Assembly (NCBI RefSeq): GCF_001044235.1
Contig: NZ_JYNL01000004.1
Coordinates: forward strand, 62,749-126,748
Source of the DNA: Mycolicibacterium chlorophenolicum
GTDB taxonomy: Bacteria; Actinomycetota; Actinomycetes; Mycobacteriales; Mycobacteriaceae
Reading direction: 5' to 3'
Length of the DNA: 64,000 nucleotides
Below the pieces are notes generated by a model. It saw nothing but the letters and a program-made list of their open reading frames with translations. It did not search any database and was not told the origin of the DNA. This document shows, one piece after another, positions 9,406 through 17,382 of this stretch. How positions within the stretch are numbered: position 1 is the stretch's first letter; each line of letters begins with the position of its first letter. A program made the translations under genes and the position numbers.

Positions 9406-9428
9406 TTTTGTTCTCTGCGCGAACATAA
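9406..9428. promoter_or_regulatory. Palindromic operator between xylA and xylR
   Basis: An 8-base inverted repeat, ttttgttc and gaacataa, with seven of eight positions paired and a 7-base spacer, placed between the two divergent starts. Position and symmetry fit a ROK-family (XylR) binding site controlling both genes. A related copy lies upstream of xylF. Confidence 0.6.
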
Positions 9429-9471
9429 GATGTGGCCTGCACCACTGTCAAGGCCGAAGGCGAGGGCATCC

Positions 9472-10650
9472 ATGGAACCGAGCGAGGGTCGCCGGGCCGC
9501 CCGCATGGGCACCAGCACCGATGACGTCAGGCGACGCAACCTGTCCAGCGTCCTGACCCTCGTCCACCGCAACCGCGCCCTCAGCCGCGCCGACCTGACC
9601 CGTCGCACCGGGTTGTCCCGCTCCACCACAAAGGATCTCGTCGAGGAGTTGACGGCGCGGGGTCTGGTCGAGGAATCGCCTGCCCCGTCGGTCTCGCAGG
9701 TCGGCCGGCCGAGTCCCATCGTGCGTCCCGGCCGTCGCGTGCTGGCCGCCACCGTCACCCCGGAGGTCGACGCTGTCAGTGTCGGAGTGGTCGCGATGGG
9801 CGGGGCGGTGCTCGAGATCGTCCGCCGCCCCACCGACCGCGTGCCGACGCCGGCGGACACCGTGACGGTGGCGACGGACGTGATCGACCGCATCCGTCGC
9901 GATCTGCCCGACGGGGCAGCGCTGACGGCCGTCGGTGTCGCCGTGCCCGGGCTGGTACACGGCCCCGAGTCGGTGGTCCAGCTGGCGCCCAATCTCGACT
10001 GGCACGATGTCGCCATCGGCGAGCTGCTCTGTGCAGGAACGGGATTACCGGTCTATGCCGCCAACGACGCCAACGTCGGAGCCACCGCAGAGCATCTGTT
10101 CGGCGACCATCACGACGCCGGTCACCTGATCTACGTCAACGGCGGACCGAGCGGCATCGGGGCGGGTTTCGTCGTCGCCGGCGGACTGCTCGAGGGGGTC
10201 GCCGGTTATGCGGGCGAGTTGGGGCACACCTATGTGGGCGGGAGCGAACCGTGCCACTGCGGCAGCGTCGGCTGCCTGGAGACCGAGGTGACCCAGGCAC
10301 CTCTGGCGCGGCTGATCGCCGAACTGGACCGCGCCGATCCGTCGGCGCCACCGCCCTGCCCCACCGACGCCGAGCGCGACGTCCTCAACCGGCAGGCCCG
10401 CGCCCTGGCCGTCGCACTGGGTAACGCGATCAACATGCTCAACCCGCGCCTGATCGTTCTCGGCGGCTTCCTGCGGGCCTTCCCCGCCTACGCAGGTGGC
10501 GTGCTCCTGGAGGAACTGTCCCGCCGCAGCATGGGCGGGCCGAGGGACCTGGTCCGCGTCGTCGCCGCCACGCTCGGAGCCGAGACATTGATGATCGGCG
10601 CGGCCGAGCTCGCGTTCGCGCCGGTACTCGCCGACCCGGCGAGAGCGTGA
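9472..10650 (+). CDS. xylR: ROK-family transcriptional regulator (XylR-like)
   Basis: A 392-residue repressor with an N-terminal winged helix (RADLTRRTGLSRSTTKDLVEELTARGLV, about residues 40-65) and a C-terminal sugar-kinase-like ROK domain. The ROK zinc motif CHCGSVGCLE is complete. Such proteins bind sugar and release DNA. It is divergent from xylA across 87 bases that contain a palindrome, which argues that it is the local xylose regulator. The ATG start has a GAGGG ribosome site about eight bases upstream; a second in-frame ATG at 9505 has none. The true inducer is not proven. Confidence 0.82.
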   Translation: MEPSEGRRAARMGTSTDDVRRRNLSSVLTLVHRNRALSRADLTRRTGLSRSTTKDLVEELTARGLVEESPAPSVSQVGRPSPIVRPGRRVLAATVTPEVDAVSVGVVAMGGAVLEIVRRPTDRVPTPADTVTVATDVIDRIRRDLPDGAALTAVGVAVPGLVHGPESVVQLAPNLDWHDVAIGELLCAGTGLPVYAANDANVGATAEHLFGDHHDAGHLIYVNGGPSGIGAGFVVAGGLLEGVAGYAGELGHTYVGGSEPCHCGSVGCLETEVTQAPLARLIAELDRADPSAPPPCPTDAERDVLNRQARALAVALGNAINMLNPRLIVLGGFLRAFPAYAGGVLLEELSRRSMGGPRDLVRVVAATLGAETLMIGAAELAFAPVLADPARA

Positions 10651-10668
10651 TTTGTCGGAGCGTCCCTG

Positions 10669-10674
10669 TAGCGT
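10669..10674 (+). promoter_or_regulatory. Possible leaderless -10 element for the DUF222 gene
   Basis: TAGCGT ends seven bases before the ATG at 10682, the spacing expected when transcription starts at the A of the start codon. No Shine-Dalgarno sequence is present. It supports the ATG over the in-frame TTG at 10652. Confidence 0.45.
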
Positions 10675-10681
10675 CGATGTC

Positions 10682-11962
10682 ATGTTCGAACAGGTGTTCG
10701 ATATCGATGCGACGGCCTCCGAGGCCGAGCTGCGCGACCTCGTCACCCGCTGCGAGCGGCTGAAGGCTGCGGCGGCGGCCGCGCAGGCCCGCGCGACCGC
10801 GGCGTGGGCGGCGCAGCGCCGCGCGGCCGAGGACGCCGCCGGGGTGCCCGCCCGCAAACGGGGCCGCGGGTTGGCCTCGGAGATCGCGCTGGCCCGCCTC
10901 GACGCCCCGGTGTGCGGCAACCAGCATCTGGGTTTCGCGAATGCGCTGGTGCACGAGATGCCGCACACCCTGGCCGCTCTCGAGGCGGGGGTGCTCACCG
11001 AATATCGGGCCACCCTGATCGTCAAACAGTCCGCCTGCCTCACCCTGGAAGACCGCCGGGCGCTGGATGCTGAACTGTGTGCCGATCAGCAGGCGCTGGC
11101 CGGGTTGGGCAACAAGCGCATCGAAGCCGCCGCCGCCGCGATCACCGCCCGCCTGGACGCCGCCGCCGTCGTGGAACGCAAGAACCGCGCCGCGCAGAGT
11201 GCGGGGGTGTGGACCCGCTGCGCCCCCAACGGCATGGTGTACCTGACCGCGCTGATGCCGCTCTCGCACGGCATCGGGGTCTACGCCACCCTCAAACGCG
11301 ACGCCGACACCACCGCCGATGGACGCCCCCGCGGGCAGGTCATGACCGACACCCTCTACGAGCGGGTCACCGCCCGCCCCGCCGACACACCATCGCCGAT
11401 CGCGCTGAATCTCGTGCTGGCCGACACCACCCTGTTCGGGGAGGACGACGCCCCCGGCTACGTGCAGGGCTACGGCCCGGTCCCGGCCGTCGTGGTGCGC
11501 GACCTCGTGTCCGACGCCGTCGCCGATGAGGCGGCGAAAGCGACGTTGCGGCGGCTGTATCGGCACCCGTCCAGTGGGCAACTCGTGGCGATGGAGAGCA
11601 AGGCGCGGCTGTTCCCGAAGGGGTTGGCCGCGTTCATCGGGCTGCGGGATCAGACCTGCCGCACCCCCTACTGCAATGCCCCGATCCGCCACCACGACCA
11701 CGCCACCCCCGCCCGAGATGGCGGAAAGACCAGCGGGTGCAACGGGTTGGGCGCCTGCCAGCAGTGCAACCTGGCCAAAGAAGCCCCCGGCTGGCAGGTC
11801 GCCACCACCGACACCGACGGCCGGCACACCGCCACCTACCGAACCCCCACCGGCGCCACCTACCACTCCACCGCACCACCACTACCCGGACCCACCCGAC
11901 GACACAGCGCGATCGAAGGCAGGCTCAGCATCGACATCGTCGAGCTGAAATGGACTGCCTGA
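10682..11962 (+). CDS. DUF222 / HNH endonuclease-like protein (13E12 repeat family)
   Basis: A 426-residue protein with an N-terminal alpha-helical DUF222 region (alanine-rich helices, residues 1-300) and a C-terminal HNH nuclease-like module. That module reads RDQTCRTPYCNAPIRHHDHATPARDGG, then CNGLGACQQCNLAKE, with four cysteines likely holding zinc and the HH/D residues of the metal site. Members are numerous in mycobacteria and actinophages; their biological role is unknown, though DNA cleavage is plausible. It sits alone between the xyl locus and a methyltransferase, often a sign of mobile or recently gained DNA, but no ends or repeats were seen. Confidence 0.8.
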   Translation: MFEQVFDIDATASEAELRDLVTRCERLKAAAAAAQARATAAWAAQRRAAEDAAGVPARKRGRGLASEIALARLDAPVCGNQHLGFANALVHEMPHTLAALEAGVLTEYRATLIVKQSACLTLEDRRALDAELCADQQALAGLGNKRIEAAAAAITARLDAAAVVERKNRAAQSAGVWTRCAPNGMVYLTALMPLSHGIGVYATLKRDADTTADGRPRGQVMTDTLYERVTARPADTPSPIALNLVLADTTLFGEDDAPGYVQGYGPVPAVVVRDLVSDAVADEAAKATLRRLYRHPSSGQLVAMESKARLFPKGLAAFIGLRDQTCRTPYCNAPIRHHDHATPARDGGKTSGCNGLGACQQCNLAKEAPGWQVATTDTDGRHTATYRTPTGATYHSTAPPLPGPTRRHSAIEGRLSIDIVELKWTA

Positions 11963-11996
11963 GAAGTGAGCTGGGTATGGCGCGTACAGCCGAGCG

Positions 11997-12848
11997 TCAC
12001 GCCGCGCTTTGCCGGCGACCGCTGCCGACGACGCTCATGCCGGGTAGGTCGTATCCGTCAGGGCCTGCGAACGTCGCGAGGTCAGCCGCGGCCCTCGTCC
12101 TGATGGCCGAGGTCATCTCCGCGGGCAGACTCGCCAACAGGGAGGCGAGCGGGCCGGCCAGGGACGGGACCAGGGACCACCACTGTTCGAATGACGCGAC
12201 GTGCAGCGGGGTTTCGACGTCGCACACCCTAACCTCGGTGAAGTCCGCCGCCCCCAACAGGTCCTCGAGCGCGCCGGGATCGGCGAGAGAGAACGGACCC
12301 GGCATCCCCGGCGGCGGAACCGGCACCCCGAGTTCGGCGGTGACCGCGTCGAGCAGCACCCCCAGCCAGGGGTTGCGTCGGCGATCCGCCCACACGGCGA
12401 AGGCCGCCCGGCCGCCGGGTCGCAGAACGCGGTGGACCTCTCGCACCGCCGCTGTCGGGTCGGGCACGAGCATCACCCCGTCTCGGCACAGCACGACGTC
12501 GAACGATGCTGCTGGACAGTCGATCTGTTCGAGGTCCAGTACACGGGTCGTGACGTTCTCGAGGCCGCGCCGGTGTGCGCGCTCCGCGGCGATCGCCGCC
12601 ATCTGCGGTTCGACGTCGGAGACGACAACCGAGCCCTCCGGCCCGACGACCTCCGCCGCGGCCACACCGACGCTGCCGGGCCCCGCAGCGAGTTCGAGAA
12701 CATCGTCTCCGCGTGCGAGGTCGACGGCATCGAACATCGCGCGGGTCACCACGGCGCCCCGGGCGTCGATCGCGTCGGCGTGCTCACCCCACGCCGGCGC
12801 GACCGCCGCCCAGATCGCGTGCAACGCCGCACGCGCCGGATCGGTCAT
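11997..12848 (-). CDS. Class I SAM-dependent methyltransferase (UbiE/MenG-like)
   Basis: A 283-residue methyltransferase. Motif I is VLELAAGPGSVGVAAAEVVG (SAM binding, about residues 47-66), motif II is SVVVSDVEPQM with the acidic residue for the ribose, then FDVVLCRDGVMLVPDP and the post-motif EVHRVLRPGGRAAFAVW. The substrate is unknown; this subfamily often methylates quinones, lipids or small metabolites. I chose ATG at 12848, preceded by a G-rich ribosome site; a GTG at 12857 would add three residues. It ends convergently with the DUF222 gene. Confidence 0.75.
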   Translation of the reverse strand: MTDPARAALHAIWAAVAPAWGEHADAIDARGAVVTRAMFDAVDLARGDDVLELAAGPGSVGVAAAEVVGPEGSVVVSDVEPQMAAIAAERAHRRGLENVTTRVLDLEQIDCPAASFDVVLCRDGVMLVPDPTAAVREVHRVLRPGGRAAFAVWADRRRNPWLGVLLDAVTAELGVPVPPPGMPGPFSLADPGALEDLLGAADFTEVRVCDVETPLHVASFEQWWSLVPSLAGPLASLLASLPAEMTSAIRTRAAADLATFAGPDGYDLPGMSVVGSGRRQSAA

Positions 12849-12896
12849 GGTGACCACCCCCGTCTGCGCTCGATACCTCGATCAGCATGCGCCGGA

Positions 12897-13151
12897 TCAG
12901 AACGGTGTGTCGACCCCGCCGTTGGTGGTGTTGGCCTCGTCGTGATTGCTGTCGACGTAGCCCAGGCGCACCGGGGCGACCGGCTCCGTGCCGAACGGGA
13001 TCAGCGGGTCGGTGCCGACGTTCTGGCCGGTCCCGACCGGATGCCCGTCGGCGAGGGCGGTGGTGTCGGCGGCAGCGGCGGGCGCGAACGCGATCACCAT
13101 GCCGGTCAGTGCGGCGGTGATCGTGGCCAGTGCGGCGGTTCTGGTGGTCAT
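12897..13151 (-). CDS. Small secreted protein of unknown function
   Basis: An 84-residue protein with a clear Sec signal peptide: MTTRTAALATITAALTG, then a hydrophobic core and FAPAAAADTTA, cleavable after AAAA about residue 28. The mature part of about 56 residues is rich in proline, threonine and glycine (IPFGTEPVAPVRLGYVDSNH) and has no cysteine. AGGAGG lies at ideal distance from the ATG, so expression is likely. No family was recognised. Neighbours give no hint of a job. Confidence 0.7.
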   Translation of the reverse strand: MTTRTAALATITAALTGMVIAFAPAAAADTTALADGHPVGTGQNVGTDPLIPFGTEPVAPVRLGYVDSNHDEANTTNGGVDTPF

Positions 13152-13262
13152 GTCGTCCTCCTGTGGACGTCGGATCTGTTGACTCCTCGATCCTCACGCG
13201 CCGCCGCGCGCGCGTCGCCATGGCTGGCCGCCAATCACCAGGTAGGGCTACCTGCAAGAGCC

Positions 13263-15176
13263 TCAGGCTCGACGCTGCGTGACGTACCAGTCGAGCAGCG
13301 CGGGATCGTCGACGGCGCTGCGTTCGACGACCTTGGCGGCGTCGCCGCCCTGGAAGAGCTTCTTGATCGGCACCTCGAGCTTCTTGCCGGTGCGGGTGTG
13401 CGGAACGCCCGGGGCGACGATGATCTCGTCGGGCACATGCCGCGGCGAGACCTCGGTGCGGATGATGTCGTTGATCCGGTCGCGCAGGGCGTCGTCGAGC
13501 TCGACGCCGTCGCCGAGCACCACGAACAGCGGCATCCAGTAGCCTCCGTCGGGTTGCTCGGCGCCGATCACCAGCGCCTCGACGATCTCGGGCAGGCTCT
13601 CCACCGCCTGGTAGATGTCGGCACTGCCCATGCGGATGCCGTGCCGGTTGAGGGTCGAATCCGAGCGGCCGTGCACGATGACGCTGCCGTGGTCGGTGAT
13701 CGTGATCCAGTCGCCGTGCCGCCACACACCGGGATAGGTCTCGAAATAGGCGTCACGATAACGACTTTGGTCGGGATCGTTCCAGAACGCGACCGGCATC
13801 GAGGGCATCGGCTTCGTGACGACGAGCTCACCGACCTCGCCGCGCACCGGGTTGCCCGACTCGTCCCACGCGTCCAGCGCCACCCCGAGGAACGGCGCCG
13901 ACAACTCACCGGGCCACACCGGAACGGTGCGCACCCCGCCGATGAACGCCGAGACCACATCGGTACCCCCGCTGATCGAGGCCACCTGCACCCCGACGTT
14001 GTCCGCCAGCCACAGCGACGACGACGCCGGCAGCGACGATCCGGTGATGCCCACGCTCCGCAGCGCCGACAGATCGTGGGTGGCCGCCGGGCGCGCCTCG
14101 GCCTTCATGCAACCGAGCACATAACCGGGGCTGGTCCCCAGCACGGTCGCGCCGACCCGGGCCGCGATCGCCCACAGCGCATCGGGTTCCGGGACACTGG
14201 GGCTGCCGTCGTAGCAGACGATCGTGGCGCCGACGAGCAGCCCGGCGATCTGGAAGTTCCACATCATCCAACTCGGACTGGTGAACCAGAAGAACGTGTC
14301 GTCACGGCCCATGTCCGATTGCAGCGCAACGGCTTTGAGATGTTCGACCACGACGCCGCCGTGACCGTGCATGATGCCCTTCGGCAACCCCGTGGTGCCC
14401 GACGAGAACAGGATCCACAGCGGGTGATCGAACGGCACCGCGACGCTGTCGAGACCATGCGAGGCGACCTCGGTCAGATCGGCGAGCGAGAACGTGGTCA
14501 CCAGGCTCGGCAGTCCGTCGCGCAGCGCAGCGACGTCGTCGCGTTTGTCCCGGTACTTGCCGGCGAACCGGTACCCGTCGGCGGCGACGAGCACCTTGGG
14601 CTCGAGCTGACCCAGACGGTCCAGCGCGGCCTTGGCCGAATAGTCCTGGCCGCACGCGCTCCACACCGCCCCGATGCTCGCCGTCGCGAGGAACGCGATC
14701 ACCGCCTCGGCGATGTTCGGCAGGTAGCCGACCACGCGGTCGCCCGGCTCGACACCACTGGCCCGCAGCCTGTCCGCGAATGCGGCGGCGCGGCCCAGCA
14801 GTTCGCCCCAGGACATCTCGCGGTCAGGCCCGTCCTCGGTGACGGAGATGATCGCCGGGCGGTCGGTGCGCGCATTCCGGACGATCTGGTCGACGTAGTT
14901 GCACGTCGTCCCGGGAAACCAACGCGCGCCCGGCATCTCGGCGCTCTCCAGCACCGTCGACCCGCGCTCACCGAGATCGAAGTAGTCCCACAGCGTCGAC
15001 CAGAAGCCCTCGATGTCGTCGACCGACCACTGCCACAGCGCCCGGTAGTCGGGATAGTCGCCACCGGTCCGCCTCTCAGCGAACCGGGCGAAGTCGGTGA
15101 CGCGCGCGCCGTTGACGTCGTCCTCGGTCGGCACCCACTGCGGGGCGTCGGTGGTCGCCGTCAACGGGCGCTCCAT
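13263..15176 (-). CDS. Acetoacetyl-CoA synthetase (acetoacetate--CoA ligase)
   Basis: A 637-residue adenylate-forming ligase with the ACAS N-terminal cap (WSVDDIEGFWSTLWDYF). It carries WILFSSGTTGLPKGIMHGHG (P-loop, A3), ISGGTDVVSAFIGG, RYRDAYFETYPGVWRHGDW (A7), LNRHGIRMGSADIY (A8) and the A10 lysine in PHTRTGKKLEVPIKKL. It couples acetoacetate to CoA with ATP, the last step in using ketone bodies. It is third in an operon with a transporter and a dehydrogenase. The ATG overlaps the dehydrogenase gene by 16 bases. A TTG at 15164 overlaps its stop as TTGA and has GGAG six bases upstream, so it is an equally good start. Confidence 0.88.
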   Translation of the reverse strand: MERPLTATTDAPQWVPTEDDVNGARVTDFARFAERRTGGDYPDYRALWQWSVDDIEGFWSTLWDYFDLGERGSTVLESAEMPGARWFPGTTCNYVDQIVRNARTDRPAIISVTEDGPDREMSWGELLGRAAAFADRLRASGVEPGDRVVGYLPNIAEAVIAFLATASIGAVWSACGQDYSAKAALDRLGQLEPKVLVAADGYRFAGKYRDKRDDVAALRDGLPSLVTTFSLADLTEVASHGLDSVAVPFDHPLWILFSSGTTGLPKGIMHGHGGVVVEHLKAVALQSDMGRDDTFFWFTSPSWMMWNFQIAGLLVGATIVCYDGSPSVPEPDALWAIAARVGATVLGTSPGYVLGCMKAEARPAATHDLSALRSVGITGSSLPASSSLWLADNVGVQVASISGGTDVVSAFIGGVRTVPVWPGELSAPFLGVALDAWDESGNPVRGEVGELVVTKPMPSMPVAFWNDPDQSRYRDAYFETYPGVWRHGDWITITDHGSVIVHGRSDSTLNRHGIRMGSADIYQAVESLPEIVEALVIGAEQPDGGYWMPLFVVLGDGVELDDALRDRINDIIRTEVSPRHVPDEIIVAPGVPHTRTGKKLEVPIKKLFQGGDAAKVVERSAVDDPALLDWYVTQRRA

Positions 15177-15907
15177 CCACCGTCCATCGTGTACGACGCT
15201 CCGGTCACCATCCCTGCCGACGGCGTGGCCAGCCATCCCACCAACGCGCCCACCTCCTCGGGTTCCACGAGCCGCTTCACCGCACTCTCCTTGAGGAGGA
15301 TGTCGGTGATCACCTGATCCTCGGCGATGTTATGCGCTCGGGCCTGATCGGCGATCTGCTTGGTCACCAACGGGGTGCGCACATAGCCGGGATTGACGCA
15401 GTTGCTCGTCACGCCGTGCGGGCCGCCCTCGAGTGCGGTCACCTTGGACAGACCCTCGAGCGCATGCTTGGCGGTCACGTAGGCGACCTTGAACGGCGAG
15501 GCCCGCAGCCCGTGAATCGACGAGATGTTGATGACGCGTCCGTAGCCCTCGCGGTACATGTGCGGCAACGCCGCCCGGATCAACAGGAACGGCGCCTCCA
15601 CCATCAGCGCCAACATGGTGCGGAACTTCTCCGGCGGGAACTCGGCGATCTCGTTGATGCTCTGGATGCCGGCGTTGTTGACCAGGATGTCGACGTCGAG
15701 CTGCAGATCCTCCAGCGCGGCGACGTCGGACAGGTCGAGCGCCCATGCCGTTCCGCCGATCTCCTGGGCGAGCGCCTTGGCGCCGACGTCGTCGATGTCG
15801 GCGACGGTGACGGCCACGCCGCGCGCCGCGAGTTCCCGCGCGCAGGCGGCCCCGATGCCGCTCGCCCCGCCGGTCACCAGCGCGGTGCGGCCCGCGAGAT
15901 CGCTCAC
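15161..15907 (-). CDS. 3-hydroxybutyrate dehydrogenase (short-chain dehydrogenase)
   Basis: A 248-residue SDR enzyme. TGGASGIGAACARELAARG is the NAD-binding glycine motif (residues 13-31), VNNAGIQ follows, and the catalytic pair is YVTAKHALEGLSK with serine in INISSIHG. The NPGYVRTPLV and VKRLVEPEEVGALV segments are typical of PHB-type 3-hydroxybutyrate dehydrogenases. It oxidises 3-hydroxybutyrate to acetoacetate with NAD+. The assignment is strengthened by the acetoacetyl-CoA synthetase gene that follows. The GTG start overlaps the transporter stop as GTGA, so translation is coupled. Confidence 0.85.
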   Translation of the reverse strand: MSDLAGRTALVTGGASGIGAACARELAARGVAVTVADIDDVGAKALAQEIGGTAWALDLSDVAALEDLQLDVDILVNNAGIQSINEIAEFPPEKFRTMLALMVEAPFLLIRAALPHMYREGYGRVINISSIHGLRASPFKVAYVTAKHALEGLSKVTALEGGPHGVTSNCVNPGYVRTPLVTKQIADQARAHNIAEDQVITDILLKESAVKRLVEPEEVGALVGWLATPSAGMVTGASYTMDGGWSAR

Positions 15908-17274
15908 AGCACGCCCGCCTTCGCGAGCTGCTCGCGATCGGCCTCATCGAGCGTCTTGAGGTCCAGGCCGTTGGTCTCCCGATTGAACAGGGCGGCGACC
16001 AGCGTGATCGCCGCGGCACCGGCGAGGTACACCGCGATCGGCACCCACGTACCGAACCTGTCGAGCAGCCATGTGGCGATGGCCGGCGCAAGCGACCCGG
16101 CGACGATCGACGTGACCTGATAGCCAAGGGACACACCGGAATACCGCATCCGGGTCGGGAACATCTCCGCCATGATCGCCGGCTGCGGCGCGTACATCAG
16201 TGCGTGGATCATCAGGCCGAGGATGACCGCGGCCATGATCAGCAGGTAGTCCCCGGTGTTCATCATCGGGAAGGCGAAGAATCCCCAGGTGGCGGCCAGG
16301 ATCGCGCCGACGATGTACACCGGGCGGCGGCCGTACCGATCCGAGAGCCGCCCGACCTGCGGGATGACCAGGAAGTGCACGGCGTGTGCGGCCAGCAGCC
16401 ACCACAGGATGTCGCTGGTGTCGGCGCCGACATGGGTCTTGAGGTAGACGATCGAGAACGTGACGACGAGGTAGTACATGATGTTCTCCGCGAACCGCAG
16501 CCCCATCGCCGTGAAAACTCCACGGGGATAACGCTTCAGCACCTCGAACACGCCATAGGACACCGCCTTGACGCGCTCGACCTCCTGCTGGGCCTCCACG
16601 AAGATCGGCGCGTCGGTGACCTTGGTGCGGATGTAGTACCCGATCAGCACCACCACCGCCGACAGCCAGAAGGCCACGCGCCAGCCCCACGACAGGAACG
16701 CCTCGTCGGACAGCGTGCCGGTGAGCACCAGCAGCACCACGGTGGCCAGCATGTTGCCGACCGGTACCGCGGCCTGCGGCCAGCTGGCCCAGAACGCCCG
16801 GTCCTTGTTCGGGCTGTGCTCGGCAACCAGCAGCACCGCGCCGCCCCATTCCCCACCGACGGCGAAGCCCTGGAGGAATCGCAGCAGCACGAGCAGGATC
16901 GGCGCCCACACGCCGATCTGCGCGTAGGTGGGCAGGCAGCCCATCAGGAACGTCACGACGCCGACGAGCAGGATCGCGAACTGGAGGAGCTTCTTGCGGC
17001 CGTGCTTGTCGCCGAAGTGGCCGAACACCACGCCGCCGAGCGGGCGCGCGACGAAGCCGACGGCATAGGTCAGCAGTGCCGCGATCAGCCCGGCGGCCTC
17101 GCTGGTGCCTTCCGCGAAGAACACCTTGTTGAAGACCAGAGTGGCCGCGGTGGCGTAGAGAAAGAACTCGTACCACTCGACGACGGTGCCCGCCATCGAC
17201 GCGGCGACGACGCGCTTGAGACCCGTCGTCACCGACCCGGACCCGGCAGGTCCCGTGTCGTGTTGTGTGCTCAT
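15904..17274 (-). CDS. MFS metabolite:H+ symporter, probably for ketone bodies
   Basis: A 456-residue, 12-helix major facilitator of the metabolite:H+ symporter family (ProP/ShiA-like). Marks are SMAGTVVEWYEFFLYATAA in helix 1, FGHFGDKHGRKKLL in the helix 2-3 loop, RFLQGFAVGGEWGGAV in helix 4 and LSDRYGRRPVY in the central loop. Operon position ahead of 3-hydroxybutyrate dehydrogenase and acetoacetyl-CoA synthetase suggests import of 3-hydroxybutyrate or acetoacetate; that is inference. The ATG (MSTQHDTG) has a strong AGGAGG seven to eight bases upstream; upstream alternatives do not. Confidence 0.8.
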   Translation of the reverse strand: MSTQHDTGPAGSGSVTTGLKRVVAASMAGTVVEWYEFFLYATAATLVFNKVFFAEGTSEAAGLIAALLTYAVGFVARPLGGVVFGHFGDKHGRKKLLQFAILLVGVVTFLMGCLPTYAQIGVWAPILLVLLRFLQGFAVGGEWGGAVLLVAEHSPNKDRAFWASWPQAAVPVGNMLATVVLLVLTGTLSDEAFLSWGWRVAFWLSAVVVLIGYYIRTKVTDAPIFVEAQQEVERVKAVSYGVFEVLKRYPRGVFTAMGLRFAENIMYYLVVTFSIVYLKTHVGADTSDILWWLLAAHAVHFLVIPQVGRLSDRYGRRPVYIVGAILAATWGFFAFPMMNTGDYLLIMAAVILGLMIHALMYAPQPAIMAEMFPTRMRYSGVSLGYQVTSIVAGSLAPAIATWLLDRFGTWVPIAVYLAGAAAITLVAALFNRETNGLDLKTLDEADREQLAKAGVL

Positions 17275-17348
17275 GCCACACCCCTCCTTTGTGATGCCGA
17301 CCACAGTTGTCAGTGAGTATTCCTGCAGCTACCCACCGCAGCAATGAC

Positions 17349-17379
17349 CAAAACTGCAGCAGAGATCTGCAAAACTGCA
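17349..17379. repeat. Direct repeat in front of the LysR gene
   Basis: CAAAACTGCA occurs at 17349-17358 and again at 17370-17379, starts 21 bases apart, which is two helical turns. The pair lies in the gap between the divergent LysR and ketone-body operon starts. It looks like a regulator-binding array. An in-frame ATG at 17344 would place it inside the LysR coding sequence, one reason to prefer the GTG at 17383. Confidence 0.5.
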
Positions 17380-17382
17380 CAT

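Noticed and set aside
8479..9471. N-terminal extension of the ROK regulator frame across xylA
   Set aside because: It covers the antisense of xylA and the operator gap; ATG at 9472 with a ribosome site gives normal ROK length.
12201..15317. Open frame of 1038 codons on the + strand
   Set aside because: It lies antisense to the methyltransferase, small secreted protein, acetoacetyl-CoA synthetase and dehydrogenase genes, which have full motifs and ribosome sites. Its translation is Arg/Asp/Gln/His-rich low-complexity, the normal shadow in high-GC DNA.
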